From the NCBI GenBank assembly GCA_025435555.1, contig JAIWWG010000093.1, positions 49,341-113,340 on the forward strand: a stretch of DNA of 64,000 bases. Reading direction: 5' to 3'. Each line of letters begins with the position of its first letter. The stretch's first letter is position 1. The position numbers were made by a program, and so were the translations under genes. The notes under the pieces are model-generated. The model saw nothing but the letters and a program-made list of their open reading frames with translations, was not told the DNA's origin and ran no database searches. This stretch comes from Chytriomyces cf. hyalinus JEL632. Lineage: Eukaryota > Chytridiomycota > Chytridiomycetes > Chytridiales > Chytriomycetaceae. Shown here in pieces: positions 1 to 10,630 of the stretch.

Positions 1-1
1 G

Positions 2-247
2 TACATTGTCACTGACACGCTGGACGCATTTTTCCCGTTTGACCCATGCAATCTTTTAATGTCGCGCAAAATCATTCAGCCGTACTATGCTGAATGGAAA
101 GACGAGGAGGAGGAGCAATTGGAAGGCGTGCATATCGAAGGGCTTGTGACCCAGGATGTAGGGTCTTTTGGTACAAGTTTCAGTGACACGCTTTCTGCGA
201 GTTTAGATCATGTGTTGAGTTTTGAAGGGATTCGGGAACTGTATTGA
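2..247 (+). CDS. RRN3: RRN3/TIF-IA, RNA polymerase I initiation factor, C-terminal end (5' cut by window)
   Basis: RRN3 bridges RNA polymerase I to the core promoter factors at rDNA and is needed for rRNA transcription. Only the last ~81 codons are present, open from base 2 to a TGA at 245-247. The diagnostic part is FFPFDPCNLLMSRKIIQPYY, which matches the conserved RRN3 C-terminal block (FPFDP followed by a basic SK/RK and I-x-P-x-Y), then AEW and an acidic patch. The rest, rich in Ser and acidic residues, is typical of the poorly conserved tail. It is followed by a T-rich spacer (248-529) and the BCD1 gene on the same strand. The upstream part and intron structure lie outside the window. 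Confidence 0.8.
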   Translation, partial: YIVTDTLDAFFPFDPCNLLMSRKIIQPYYAEWKDEEEEQLEGVHIEGLVTQDVGSFGTSFSDTLSASLDHVLSFEGIRELY

Positions 248-529
248 TGTATGGGATATTGTTTTTTTTTTTTGCTGTTGTACGTTTGAGGGTGGTTGAT
301 GAAGGAGGATGATGCGTGTGTTGATTTTTTTTTTTTTAGAGCCGTATTTTTCTAATTTTTCTTATTGTTATTATTGCTCTTTTTTTTTTTTTATCGTTTA
401 GTTTGGGGCATGGATTTGGGCCCAGCAGTGCTTCTTGTTCTTGTTGCATGGCTTGACTTATTCGTATAATACTGGTTGGTTGTTCGGCATATCGTTTCTT
501 TCTTTTTGTCCGTCATAAAATTCGAAAAA
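248..529. other. Intergenic spacer with poly-T tracts
   Basis: Short spacer between RRN3 and BCD1. It contains several T runs (around 261-271, 326-337, 379-392) and no convincing reading frame. It must hold the RRN3 3' end signals and the BCD1 promoter, but I see no clear TATA element. Confidence 0.5.
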
Positions 530-1864
530 ATGCCGAAGGACCAGACTCAGTGCGGCAGCTGCTCGAAGCCATCCAAGGTGAGCACGAAAGGCTCCCACCA
601 CCACCGACCTCTGCACTAGACTCCTGATGCATTGTTCGCACCGTCTTCCCAGTACAAATGCCCTCGATGCCTGGCACCATCATGCAGCATGCTCTGCGTC
701 CAGACGCACAAAACAACCTCAAACTGCAGCGGCATTCGCGACAAGACACAGTACGTTTCTCTTCGCACGTTTGACTCAAGCCAACTCGCGAGCGACTTTG
801 CATTCCTCGAAGGCGGAGCACGCGTTGCTGACAACGCTGCCCGCGACACGATTCATACATCCGAAACACAACCAACGCATTCGAAATTGACGCCGAAGCA
901 GCAGCATTTGCTTAGAAACTGTTCGTCGAGGAAGATTACGTTGCGGTTCATGCCGCGAGGAATGTCACGGCATGAATCGAATCAGTCCATGTTTCATATT
1001 AAGTATGGGTGTTTTCTGTTGGGGGTTTGGGGAATGTGTATATCTGATCTTGTGGGTCCAGATCAAAGACCATCTCTTGGACTGCCGAGTTTATTTTCAC
1101 GTGCAAGGAGGGCAATGTGCGTGTGTCGACGATTCAGAGTGCGTAAGTAGCTTGCCGGTGGTTCTCTTTGAAACCATTGCAAGATATTAACGTTCTTTTC
1201 CCTGCCTGCCTGATTTCTTTCGTTTTCTTTTCTTTTTTATTTTTCTTTAATATTTCGCTTCAGGATCAAGGAATCGGCCACTTTGAAGGATACTCTCGTC
1301 AATCTACTTTCTCCAAAATCTTCTGCCATTCCTCCCGAAAAGTTGTGCCAACTGAATCGGTTTTCGGGTGCGCCTGTGGATGCGTTGTTTGTTTATCTGC
1401 GGCGAGAGCATGTTCCGGTAAGTTTGCAATGGATTTTGTTCTGACCCTTGAAGACGTTAAAGCGTTCCTTTATGGCTCGACAGGCGAACGAACCATTATA
1501 CCATACGCTGAAACCGCACGCTACGATCCTGGAATCTCTAACAAAAAAAGTCATTGTGGAATACCCGACTTTCCTCGTTTGTTTGGACGCATTGGAACAA
1601 AGGCAGGTTGTTGCAGATGTTGTCGTTGATGCAAAGCCGACGAGTGATGCGGAATCTCCTTCAGTAGATGCAGTCGTACAACTTGAAGTGGGTGAAGTCG
1701 AAAGCGAAACTGCCGAGGTTTTGGATGAACAGAACCATCTTGAGGCAGGCGTGGGGCTCTGTTTGGATCACATTGGTGCATCGGGTGGTGTGGACTCCTC
1801 GCTGCCCCAGATTGACGACAGCCATGTTGAGGTGGCGGATAGTTCCGGCGTGATGTTCGAATGA
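530..1864 (+). CDS. BCD1: Box C/D snoRNA assembly protein BCD1 (ZNHIT6), five exons
   Basis: BCD1 is a nuclear zf-HIT protein required for box C/D snoRNP assembly. Exons by splice signals and phase: 530-577, 653-1002, 1062-1142, 1264-1417, 1484-1864; all joins keep frame. Exon 1 ends and exon 2 begins inside the zf-HIT module: CGSC in exon 1, then CPRC, CSMLC, H and C in exon 2, the Cys/His pattern of the HIT finger. It continues with GIRDKTQYVSL, matching the family block after the finger. Exons 4 and 5 carry LPVDALFVYLRREHVP-like sequence and ESLTKKVIVEYPTFLV, which matches the BCD1 C-terminal region. The acidic tail after about residue 270 is low complexity. AATAAA lies directly behind the stop. 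A decayed copy of exons 4-5 lies at 7440-7960. Confidence 0.85.
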
Positions 1865-2008
1865 GAAATAAATCCGGTCGCACCTTCGAAGCTGCTTGCG
1901 GTAGTTGGTTTGAGTGATGACTTTTGGCTTTTGAGTTAACCAATCCGTAAGAATCAGTCATTTCTTTCTGCGCTTACTTAAAAATACTTTCAACTACCCC
2001 TACTTCAG

Positions 2009-3589
2009 TGAATGGCCAAGTCACGATGGCGTTTCCGGTCATGGAACGAGCTGTTCACATGGCAATGCTTTTGCAACTCGACCACGACCCCGACGACGTT
2101 GAGTCACTGCGGGAAACAATGACGGAAAAGGATAAGGAAGACTGGCGCCGTACGTTCTGGGTCTTTAACCACGGCTTGAAAACCATGCGACTGGATGCTG
2201 GTCCAGATGTGTACGTGTTTACTCCCCAAGGGGTGAAACCTTGTCGAGACGTTGGCTATGCGTTGGGCGGACCACTTGAAGAAAACTGAATTGGTTCTCA
2301 GATTACTGTTTGCGGGCTCGTGGATGTGCTGCAGGAAATTCTGGACTTTGTTCGAACACCGCCTCCGACGTTGATGGATCTTTTTGGCCATTCCAAGATC
2401 AAAATCGCGTACTTTGAAGCAAAGCTGCCCACATTTCACGCTCAGGCGCCAGCTCGTCTGGTTATTGACCCGCCGACACTGACTTGGACGTGTTTGAATT
2501 GCACTGAACGAGGCGGCATGATTGTTCTCTTCATGTACCATCGAGCTGCACTCTGTAGTCTCTACAGACCCACCATGTACCTCTCCGCTACCCCCGCTTT
2601 TAAAACCCCCACACATTCGAAACACTGCCTCCATCTTCGCAGCAGCAGACACACTTCGTTGAAGAATGCAGTTGAGATCTGGAGTGTCTGCTCACAGATT
2701 GTAGCACTCACAAGCTTAGACCCAACTGTTGTTGAAATCCATGCACCCTCCGCCAGTGCAGTGGCACAGCCACATTTGAAGCAAGAAGACTCAACGGGCA
2801 AAGAAAATTTTCCATTCCCAATTCCATCAATCACCCCACTCCTCCCGTTGGCGTGCCTGGGACGGCTTCCAGCTCAACAACAGTTGTCACACAACTAACT
2901 GCCGTATTTTGGCTTGAAAACTATGGGCTGAGCATGGGATTCTATGAAGCAGCGGTTGTGTTTTGGTTTGTGCTCTGTCGCATGGGGAAGGGATGGTGGA
3001 ACAGCGCTGCAATGTCGATTCGTCATCCAGCGAGGGTATTTGCTGTTGGAGAAAGCGTGTCAGCTCTTCGGAGACGGTACTATGAATGTATTCAAGATCT
3101 CGTGCGTGGGTTGCGGTTATTTGAGACCATCATGGGGGAGGGCGAGCTTCGATCAGATGCACGAGCACCCACACCGAATATGATGGTATGCGATTCGACT
3201 TCATCCAAAAGCTCAGATTTTAAAATATTTTTTAACTTAGACCCCGCTGGTTGATTGTCCTGCTTGCGGAAGTTTCACAACAAGATGATTTTGCTGCAAA
3301 AGAAGCTCCGACAAGCAGCGCAGACTCTGCTTCTGTGAACTCGTTGGTGTTTGAGATGCAAGTGCTGTCGATGGAAGCAACGGTGGCTGTGGACGTGGTC
3401 CAACAGAATCGCTCTCCGTGGGTACTACTGGGGCTGCTTGGAGTTGATGTGGGCGGGAAGTTTCGATGGGGTGCCGCGTACGAGGCTGCGTGGAAGGAGT
3501 TTTGGGAAAGCGAGGCGTTGAGAGTCGCATTTTGTTATTTTGTTGGCATATTTGGGGGGTCCATGCTCAAGCGCATCCTTGTTCAGTAA
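2009..3589 (+). pseudogene. Zn2Cys6-family regulator lacking its zinc cluster, 5'-truncated and probably decaying
   Basis: This is a paralogue of the regulators at 10631-13238 and 30729-32681. The first coding segment (NGQVTMAFPVMERAVHM) lines up with the start of exon 4 of the 10631 gene and is preceded by the same kind of acceptor (TACTTCAG, to 2008). The exons that would encode the zinc cluster and the first middle-homology helices are absent; BCD1 ends only 144 bp upstream. Similarity continues through FYEAAVVFWF (near 2940) to the family C-terminal motif SPWVLLGLLGVDVGG ... W ... W (around 3415-3505). Reading frame changes near 2290, 2800-2880 and 3186-3245; the first fits a 51-bp intron (2251-2301), the others do not resolve cleanly. 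Either a degrading gene or one that now works without DNA binding; I favour decay. Confidence 0.55.
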
Positions 3590-3638
3590 AGTTGAGGCCG
3601 TAGATACCCTTCAGGCAGTGACTCTGGTTGTATCAGTG

Positions 3639-3666
3639 GTTGGTTGGTTGGTTGGTTGGTTGTTTG
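3639..3666. repeat. (GGTT)n microsatellite upstream of the GT61 gene
   Basis: About six tandem copies of GGTT/TTGG at 3639-3662, about 60 bp before the probable start of the glycosyltransferase gene. It can be read in frame with that gene as a Leu/Val/Gly/Trp-rich extension, but is more likely 5' leader. Confidence 0.8.
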
Positions 3667-3726
3667 GTGTTCATTGAACTTAAAAAGTATTTAACTCCGC
3701 TTAATAATGGGTTTAATCAGACAAGA

Positions 3727-6222
3727 ATGTTCACAGATCCGCCGCGCTTGAAAGGCCTCCAACGCAGCGGCGAAGCACGTCTGAACAAGAAGTACAAGCG
3801 TCTTGTTCTCGTCGTCCTTCTCCTCGTTCTTGCCGTGGTTGTTGCCGTGGCCGTCTTTGCTGACTCGCCGCATGCCCAGCCAACAGACGCAACGAGGCGC
3901 CATGGTGCTCCCCAACACTACAAGTATGAGTTTGAGACTATTCCAGTCAACTGGACCTCTGTGGGTCTGTTTGATCCAGTCCGCTTCACAAACTTGGTTG
4001 CTGCGAACCCATATTCCTCGTTGAGTGCGTTCTACCAATACCCAGCACTGGCAGGCCACGAATCTGCAATTCCGCGAAGCTTTCTGATTGCGGCAAAAGC
4101 GTCAAACATGGCCACCTCAACTTCATCAACCGTATGCGACACACATTTATCAGCCAACTTTATTCTCCAATCGTCAGCGCAACCTGAACTGCAATGCTCG
4201 TCTAAAGTAAATGCAACAACTGTTTCGCTTGCCTCGTTTTTTGCGAACGCAGGGGTTTCGCAGCTCAATGCTTTGAACGCACGTCTCGACACATACAAAG
4301 CGAAGACGGAGTTCTTTTCGAAATGGCAACATGACTATCAGACAAAGGGCAGAAGACCCGGGAAAACTGTTGGCATGCATATGTTTCCTTTGGCGCATGC
4401 GTATCCGGCTGTCGATGCAATACTTGGCGATGTTGAAACTGCGCCAGTACGTGAGACAGTAGAGGCAAAGGTGCGCATGTATGCGAACAGAACTGGTGTC
4501 AATGAGACTTCATCAGGGGCAGCCTTTCAAAGCTTTGAAATCGGCAACCGTTCTTCAGTAATTTCAAGGGGAACTTCTGTAATACAATGCGGAGTTCTTG
4601 ATAAGGCCATTCCGCATCGGTATTGTGACGCACAGAATATTTCCATCCAATTGTCAAATATCCCGGAGCTTAAGCGCAATCGAAAATCGGGACTAGATCT
4701 TCCTGGGCCGTTTGGAACCTTGGAAGCATCTTGCAACCTTGATGAGGACAACTGGTTTCAGAAAGGATTCGGATCCGGTGCAGCTGGATGGATGCGTGGT
4801 TTGAATTTCGTGCTTATGGTTGGCGTTACCGATGAACCAATAACCTCCATTCTTGCAACAGATTCCTTGGATATTAAGACTGAAAAGGACCTCCCGTGCG
4901 ATTATTGGTATGGAATCGAGATTGATTTGATTTGAACACATCCTTAGCTTGCATCTGTCACCCAGGATCGAAACGCCAGTATTTTTCATATCTCGATGGG
5001 ACACCACCAATCCATTTCAATTCCATCAAGATGCTCTCAACACGTTTATGGTGTACTCCCTTCTCCACCTCAACGCAGACAACACCCAGATCGTTCTCTT
5101 GGACAGTCGACTGTCAGATGGGCCCTTCACAATTGCGTGGAGCCACATCTTCTCCTCGTCTCACCGGTTACTCGACATACGCCAACTCAAAAACAAGATT
5201 CGGAAGCACAGCGGAAACAAGAATGCAAGGCTTTGTTTTAAACGAGCCGTTTGGGGAATTCATGGTGGAATCAGTCCTCTTCATCGTGGCGGAACATCTC
5301 GCAGCCGGTGCAAGGACGCGCCACTTTTGCATGCGTTCAAGGACTTTATGATTGGAAGGATAAGAACTGCGGTGTTTGGCGCGGCGGACAATCTTCCATG
5401 GAGCTCATTGAAAGTTCCAAAGATGCATCAGGTTCAACTGGATAGGGATATTGAGAAGCTTGAACACAAGTTGTTGGCAGTCAATGAGAGAATCACGGAG
5501 GGGGCTAAAATGCGTCAACTTACGGCAATCAAAGCCTCCGTTATAACAATCACGTATGCGGTGCGATCGGCGCCTGTTCACAACGCAAGTGCGCTTGGCG
5601 ACGCCAATGTCCTCAAATACCCTCAACAGCATGGCTTCGATGATGACGATCCCAGTTCCTCACGACAGCCGGCAAATAATACCAAACCAATCAGTCGGCA
5701 AATCCAAAATGATGATGAAGTTCAGTCACGAATTCGAGACGCTGCGCAAGCTTGGGAATCTCAGCAGAGATCACAATTACGCGATATTCGAGTTCAGTTT
5801 CGAGCAGTCAATTTTGGGGCGCTTTCTTTCATTGATCAGGTGGCGATCGCGCAAGGGACAGATTTTTTCATAGGCCCTCATGGTGCATCGTTTGCACATT
5901 TGTTGTATCTGCGGCAGTTACCCAAGGCTGCTGTTTTGGAGGTATGAGTTTGATCATTGTCTTTCTTGAGTATGCACATGGGCTCACTGCGATGGCAATA
6001 TTTGCCCAGCTTCGACCTCCGACGCGGAACATTGGAAACGAGCAGTTTCGCAATCTGGCTGTCCGGATGCACCATCTGTATGAAAAGATACCCTACGGCA
6101 TCGGTAGTCGGAAACCGAATGTGAACTTGCGCGTGTCACGTTCCGAGTTGAAGGTGCTTGATTTGATCCTGCCACATATGTTGGACGCGTTATTGATGCC
6201 TCGAATTGTGGTCGAAGAATAA
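3727..6222 (+). CDS. GT61-family glycosyltransferase (EOGT/DUF563-like), type II membrane protein
   Basis: Exons 3727-4907, 4966-5941 and 6010-6222 join in frame. The start at 3727 gives a short basic cytosolic tail (KKYKR) followed by one strongly hydrophobic helix of Leu/Val/Ala (about residues 25-45), a Golgi type II signal-anchor layout; an upstream in-frame ATG at 3628 would read the GGTT repeat and is less likely. The lumenal part has many N-x-S/T sites. Exon 2 begins with ETPVFFISRWDTTNPFQF, like the GT61 N-P-F-H segment, and ends with AQGTDFFIGPHGASFAHLLY, the conserved GT61 G-x-H-G-A segment; exon 3 carries the F-R-N-L and Tyr elements usual at the family end. GT61 members transfer GlcNAc or xylose to protein or glycan acceptors; the exact donor and acceptor here cannot be told. 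Confidence 0.75.
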
Positions 6223-6739
6223 AAAATAAGATAGAGTTTCTGTTCGAGAATTGGTTTTGTTTGTGGCCTTTCAAATACTGTTGTGATGGTGTGAGACAGA
6301 GCTTACCAAGTTTCTGCGCCTTGTTCGGTACCATCTCGGCCGTTGTGGCATATCCTTTCGGCGTTATAGAAAATGCATCTCTCAGGACGGAGGGAAATCA
6401 TCCGCTCACGGAAGCACTGATGCTTCAGCGAGAGAGATAGGCAGCGGGTTTTCAAGCTTTTAAATATGATGGTCTAATGCAGTCATGTGAATAATGTTTA
6501 CATTTTATTTAACGTCCCAGTTTGGTTCAGGATGTCCTTGGCACTGGTCTTGGTACCTGGGCCAACACCAATGGTGAAGACCTAAACTTTGGGCTGTCAC
6601 TTAGACACGTTGGATACTCCTCCTTTGTGCATTATCTAACAATGGATCTTACCCTTCCTTCAACATTCACTAACAAGAGCAGAGACGGATGGTGAAAGTT
6701 TGTGTTGCGCGCAGTCTTTTTTTGAGGTACCCAAGTTTT
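6223..6739. other. Intergenic stretch, nothing recognised
   Basis: About 500 bp after the glycosyltransferase stop. No frame with family similarity, no repeat or RNA gene that I can support. It leads directly into a decayed Zn2Cys6-family fragment. Confidence 0.5.
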
Positions 6740-7400
6740 TACTCATAACGCGCCAGCCATGACGTTACATACATTTCCATTCACGTGCACCCCAAGCAAC
6801 CCCAATTAAACCCACGGTTCACGGTTCCCTTGGAAGCGGCTCAGTTATTGCAACATTATTGGAACGTACACAGTCCATACGCCTCTCTTTCAAGCAAGAC
6901 TCACGACCTTCATCCCAAGCGTGATTCCGCACTCGAGACTGTTTTCAAACAGTTCGCTGCCTTTTAGGCGCATGGCAGCAGCGGCAATATCTTCGGTATC
7001 CATTGCTTGTGCAGCTGCTCCGCAACATTCCTTGTATGCATTTCACGAGAGGGGTGGCCATGTTTTTGGTACCGCTTGGAACAAATCGATGTTCAGTCTG
7101 ACCAGGCTCGTATTTTGTGGATGATCAGGGCTTGTAAAATGTCGCGCATTTCGCTTTGGATGGATTGACGATCAGTAGCAGGCATTGTCAAGATACCGGG
7201 GTTGTTTGAGGTGCGCCACCAGAATGGGACCGTTCGTGTCGCAGGGAACCTGCAGTTAAAGAGGTTTGTTAAACAGGCACTGGCAAAGAATGCCTAAGAA
7301 TGCTTACCACAAGACACCAGCAGCCTTAAACAAGGAAAAGAACAAGAAACATCGGCCCGAAAGAGAAACGCGGGAAAATGAACGAAACATGCTGCAACCC
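6740..7400 (-). pseudogene. Fragment of a Zn2Cys6-family regulator (C-terminal exon and adjoining intron)
   Basis: On the minus strand this stretch follows 10640-11330 of the intact regulator base by base with many changes. Shared landmarks include the segment around 6905-6950 (TTCATCCCAAGCGTGATTCC in both copies, plus strand), the adjacent GAGACTGTTTTCAAA, and the part corresponding to the last intron and end of exon 4 (around 7270-7385). The reading frame is broken by several indels and stops, and the PW...GLLG codons are damaged. It is a DNA copy, since intron sequence is included. Confidence 0.8.
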
Positions 7401-7439
7401 ATATTTCTCGCACCACTAGCCCCACAAAATCAAGCTGTT

Positions 7440-7960
7440 GACTTGGGTTTCGGGTACGTCTGCAGATATGTCGTTTCTCCAATTCCGGCGAGAGTATGTT
7501 CCGGTAAGTTGCAGTGGATCAGCGCTGAAGTACGTCTGTTGTATAAACGATGTTTTATCCGTCTTTCTGGGCTACAGGTTGGCGAACTGTTAAACCATGC
7601 GCCGAAACTGCACTCCACGATCCTGAAAACTCTGTCCAAAACGGTCACTGTCGTATATCCGGCGTTTCTAGATTTTTTCGACGCGTTGGAGCAAAGCGAA
7701 GATGTTGCACATGTCAGCGATGTTGGTGAAAAGCTGGCGAAACAAGTGAAAGCGCCTTCAGCAGATAACGCACACAACTTGAAGTGGATGGTCTCGAAAA
7801 TGATTGTGCCCAAAAGTATGATGAGCAGAATAAGTCTGGTACTGGCTTGGGGGCTTGATTTGGTTACATTGGTGCATTCGGCTACATTACTCCAGCCTTG
7901 AGTTCGCAAGAGTGGCGACGCGCAGGTTGAATTGTCAGAGCGTTCAGGCACGATTTCAGC
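7440..7960 (+). pseudogene. BCD1 3'-end pseudogene containing the last intron
   Basis: Collinear with BCD1 1384-1860. The end of exon 4 (CGGCGAGAG/TATGTTCCGGTAAGTT at about 7488-7508), the intron, its CAG acceptor (about 7579) and exon 5 are all recognisable; translated pieces such as LSKTVTVVYPAFLDFFDALE mirror LTKKVIVEYPTFLVCLDALE of BCD1. Frames are disrupted and the acidic tail is divergent. Similarity fades near 7960. It stands head-on to the Zn2Cys6 fragment at 6740-7400; in the source locus BCD1 is also followed by a family member, but in the same orientation. Confidence 0.85.
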
Positions 7961-8462
7961 ATGCAACTAATCGCGCTCGTATCCGGTTGAATGCTGGTCT
8001 TCGCAGTGGCAATCTAAAAGACGATATCTGCTTTTGCGCGTTTGTTCAGTCAACCACCCGTTGAATAAAGACTCCGATTCCAAACAAACCTTCACCATCC
8101 GTGTCGATTTTGTAAAAATGGGATGCTGTGCCCTGTTGGTATGGGGTTTCTTTTGATTGATGCGCAGTGGGAGGCATGGCTGTGGTTTGAGGTGTCACCT
8201 CCCGTCGCAGGCACACGCATCGCTCGGCTCCTCACGAAACACATTGACGAGTAGATTCTTGCTTGCGCTCTTTGGGTGCGCATCGATCCTGAGGGCTGCT
8301 CAGCGCGGGTTAGATTCAGTCACCTCGGCCCATCTGCCAAGGCCAGCGCATATGACGTGACGTCTGCCCGCGTCGTCCGCCGTGGTCCGTCCCTCCCAAA
8401 AGCCCAAAATGCGAGGGCCAATGGCGTGGGCCGCCGCCCCGCCCAAAATTGCATAACGCGAG
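7961..8462. other. Intergenic stretch, nothing recognised
   Basis: About 500 bp between the BCD1 pseudogene and the cyclin-like gene. GC content rises after about 8180. I see no supported frame or repeat; the right half should contain the promoter of the cyclin-like gene. Confidence 0.45.
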
Positions 8463-8507
8463 TTGGGGGATGCAAAAAGGACCCAGTTCGGACACCAAAA
8501 AAATAAA

Positions 8508-10041
8508 ATGCTCTCCATCATGCGAACCCCACCGTCCCAAATCGAAGCGTCGGATCACGTTCACGCACCGCCCCATACCACTCTTCTCTCCTCTACCGGT
8601 CCAATTACGTCACTTGAGCTTGCTCTTGGCGGCGGGATTGCCTGGGACCAGGAAGATGATGTCAAGTGTCAACAACCATCCGTGGAAACACAGGCATATC
8701 CTTCTCGTTTTTCTTACGTTTCTTCTTATTCTATTTATTCTGCAGTTTCTTCTTCTCTTGCCTCTTCTTCTGCATGAACTTCTTTTTGTTCCCCTGAGGT
8801 AGATACCGATGTCGACGAATGGGCCCAAGTTTCCGAGACGGCCGAGCCAGCCACTGTCGACACGCGCCGAAACGGTGCTCTGCTGGACTTTGCTACGGTG
8901 CCAGCAGCGGCCAAGATGCGTGCGTCCATCAGGGTGGCGCCCTACACAGAGGACTTCTCGACCGTCTCGGGACTGGACCTGAGCGCGTTTCACTCGGCCT
9001 GTGACCGAGTTTTTGGATCCGGGTTTGACTGCTCCAGTCAGACTTTCTGGATCCAACGTTTGATGAAGGTAACTTGCATTCTTTATTTCTCATCTCAATT
9101 GACTTGAATACTGACTACTCATTTTGTTTCCAGGCTGAGGAAGCCTTTTCTGTTGGGCCCTCCCATGCCACCACTTCCGCACGCAACCCGGACCTGGCTG
9201 AAGACTTCCGACCACAGCTGATGGAGATGGTTTTCTCCGATGCTGTGGAGCACGGTCTCCCCCGCGAGTTGGTGTACCGCACGGTGGCGTATCTGGACCT
9301 GGTGTTGGCGCGATCGGTCAACATTGCAAACAAGGGGTTGCTGGACGTGTACTTGCTCTGCCTGCTCTTGGCGGAGGATTACTACCACAGCAGCCGGCTC
9401 GGATACACGGAGTTAATCTGGGGGGATGTCTGGGACCGATGCAGGATGCCGTTCTCCCCGTACGATTGCTCATTCACCGTGCGGGATGGAGTCAAAAATG
9501 CGTATGCCTTGCCGTCGGCTGCCCGACGGTCCTGGACTGGCTGCAAGTGTATGTCGCAAACTTCATCGCACTGACAAGACCGGATGCTGCCGCGCTGGAA
9601 CTCATGACGATGCCCTCCATTCCAGACAAGATGTTCTTAGGAGCATTCTTCCTCCTGGAGAACTTGGTTCAGTCTTGCGATGTGGCCGACCTGCCGTACA
9701 GTGTTATTGCGGCGGGTGTCTTCAAGGCCGTGACGGTGGACTTGATGCCGGATCAGGAGCGGGATTCGTGCTTGAAGTTCACCGGGTACACTGATGAGCA
9801 GCTGTACAAGGTCACGCGGTTCATTCCTGACGAAGTCGAGTTGGGGTTTCGTATGGACTGGATTGTCTCTGACAATGCCGATGTGTTGGTGCAGGCCAAG
9901 TACGACATCGTGGCAGCGGTGGCTGCTGAAGTCAACGTGCAACCAAGGGTCCGGGTGAAAAAAGAGCGGGTTCGTCGGAGCAAGCGAATCGCGGCTAAGG
10001 TGCCACCGAGACGGTCTGCCCGGATTGCGGCGCAGAAATGA
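8508..10041 (+). CDS. Divergent cyclin with basic C-terminal tail; frame break near 9440
   Basis: A cyclin fold is suggested by RPQLMEMVFSDAVEHGL ... YRTVAYLDLVLARS ... DVYLLCLLLAEDYY (about 9210-9390), which follows the cyclin-box pattern of helices 1-4, and by VGCPTVLDWLQVYV (about 9517-9560), the segment that opens the second half of cyclins. An intron at 9069-9133 joins in phase. Between about 9413 and 9490 the correct frame changes by one with no usable splice pair, so there is a real frameshift, a sequencing error, or an odd intron. The 5' end is uncertain: a start at 8508 (or 8463) needs an intron ending about 8798. The tail has two near repeats, RRSKRIAAK and RRSARIAAQK, basic and likely nuclear. 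Cyclins activate a CDK partner; which one is unknown. Confidence 0.6.
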
Positions 10042-10630
10042 GTTAACTGGGGATGAACGAAAGTCAAACACGCTACACACATGGGATACGAGATGACGAG
10101 CCGGCCACAAGATCGAGACCACCCGAAGTCCGACCGCTACGCATGGGACACTGGAGCAACAGATCGAATCCCGACGATGCTGTCTCTGCTACTTGACAGA
10201 CAACGGCGACCGACCGACCGACCGACCGACCGACGATGCCAAAGCGCGCCTTACGTGCTAACCCTTCTTAACAGGTGGTGGGATATGATTCAGGGCCTCC
10301 TCCCGGATCCCACTGGAAACGAAAGTATCTTTGGCGTTGCTTTCGGCTGACACTGAATCTCGATTTCTTTTCGGCGAAGGATAAGAACGTGCGACACGCG
10401 AATAAAAACAACATTGCACAACTCAAAGAATACCATTTATTAAGATCTGACCTATTTAAAGAACGGCGTTGCCTTCTATTTTTGTTTAGGGGATAGATGT
10501 ATGAGACCAAGACGGCAGTGGTTATCGTGAACCCAGTGAACAGAAGTACAACTGTTCAAGTAAAGAGTATAACCACAGCTCTATTTTAATGATTTTGTAT
10601 CAGTGCCGCGAGCGTTGATGGAGGGATTCG
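10042..10630. other. Intergenic stretch between convergent genes, with (GACC)n tract
   Basis: About 590 bp between the stops of the cyclin-like gene and the minus-strand regulator. A (CGAC/GACC)n tract of about six units sits at 10206-10233. No coding signal. Confidence 0.6.

Noticed and set aside
3628-3726. N-terminal extension of the GT61 protein from ATG 3628
   Set aside because: It would translate the GGTT microsatellite into a Trp/Leu/Val/Gly run; the ATG at 3727 gives an ordinary type II membrane topology.
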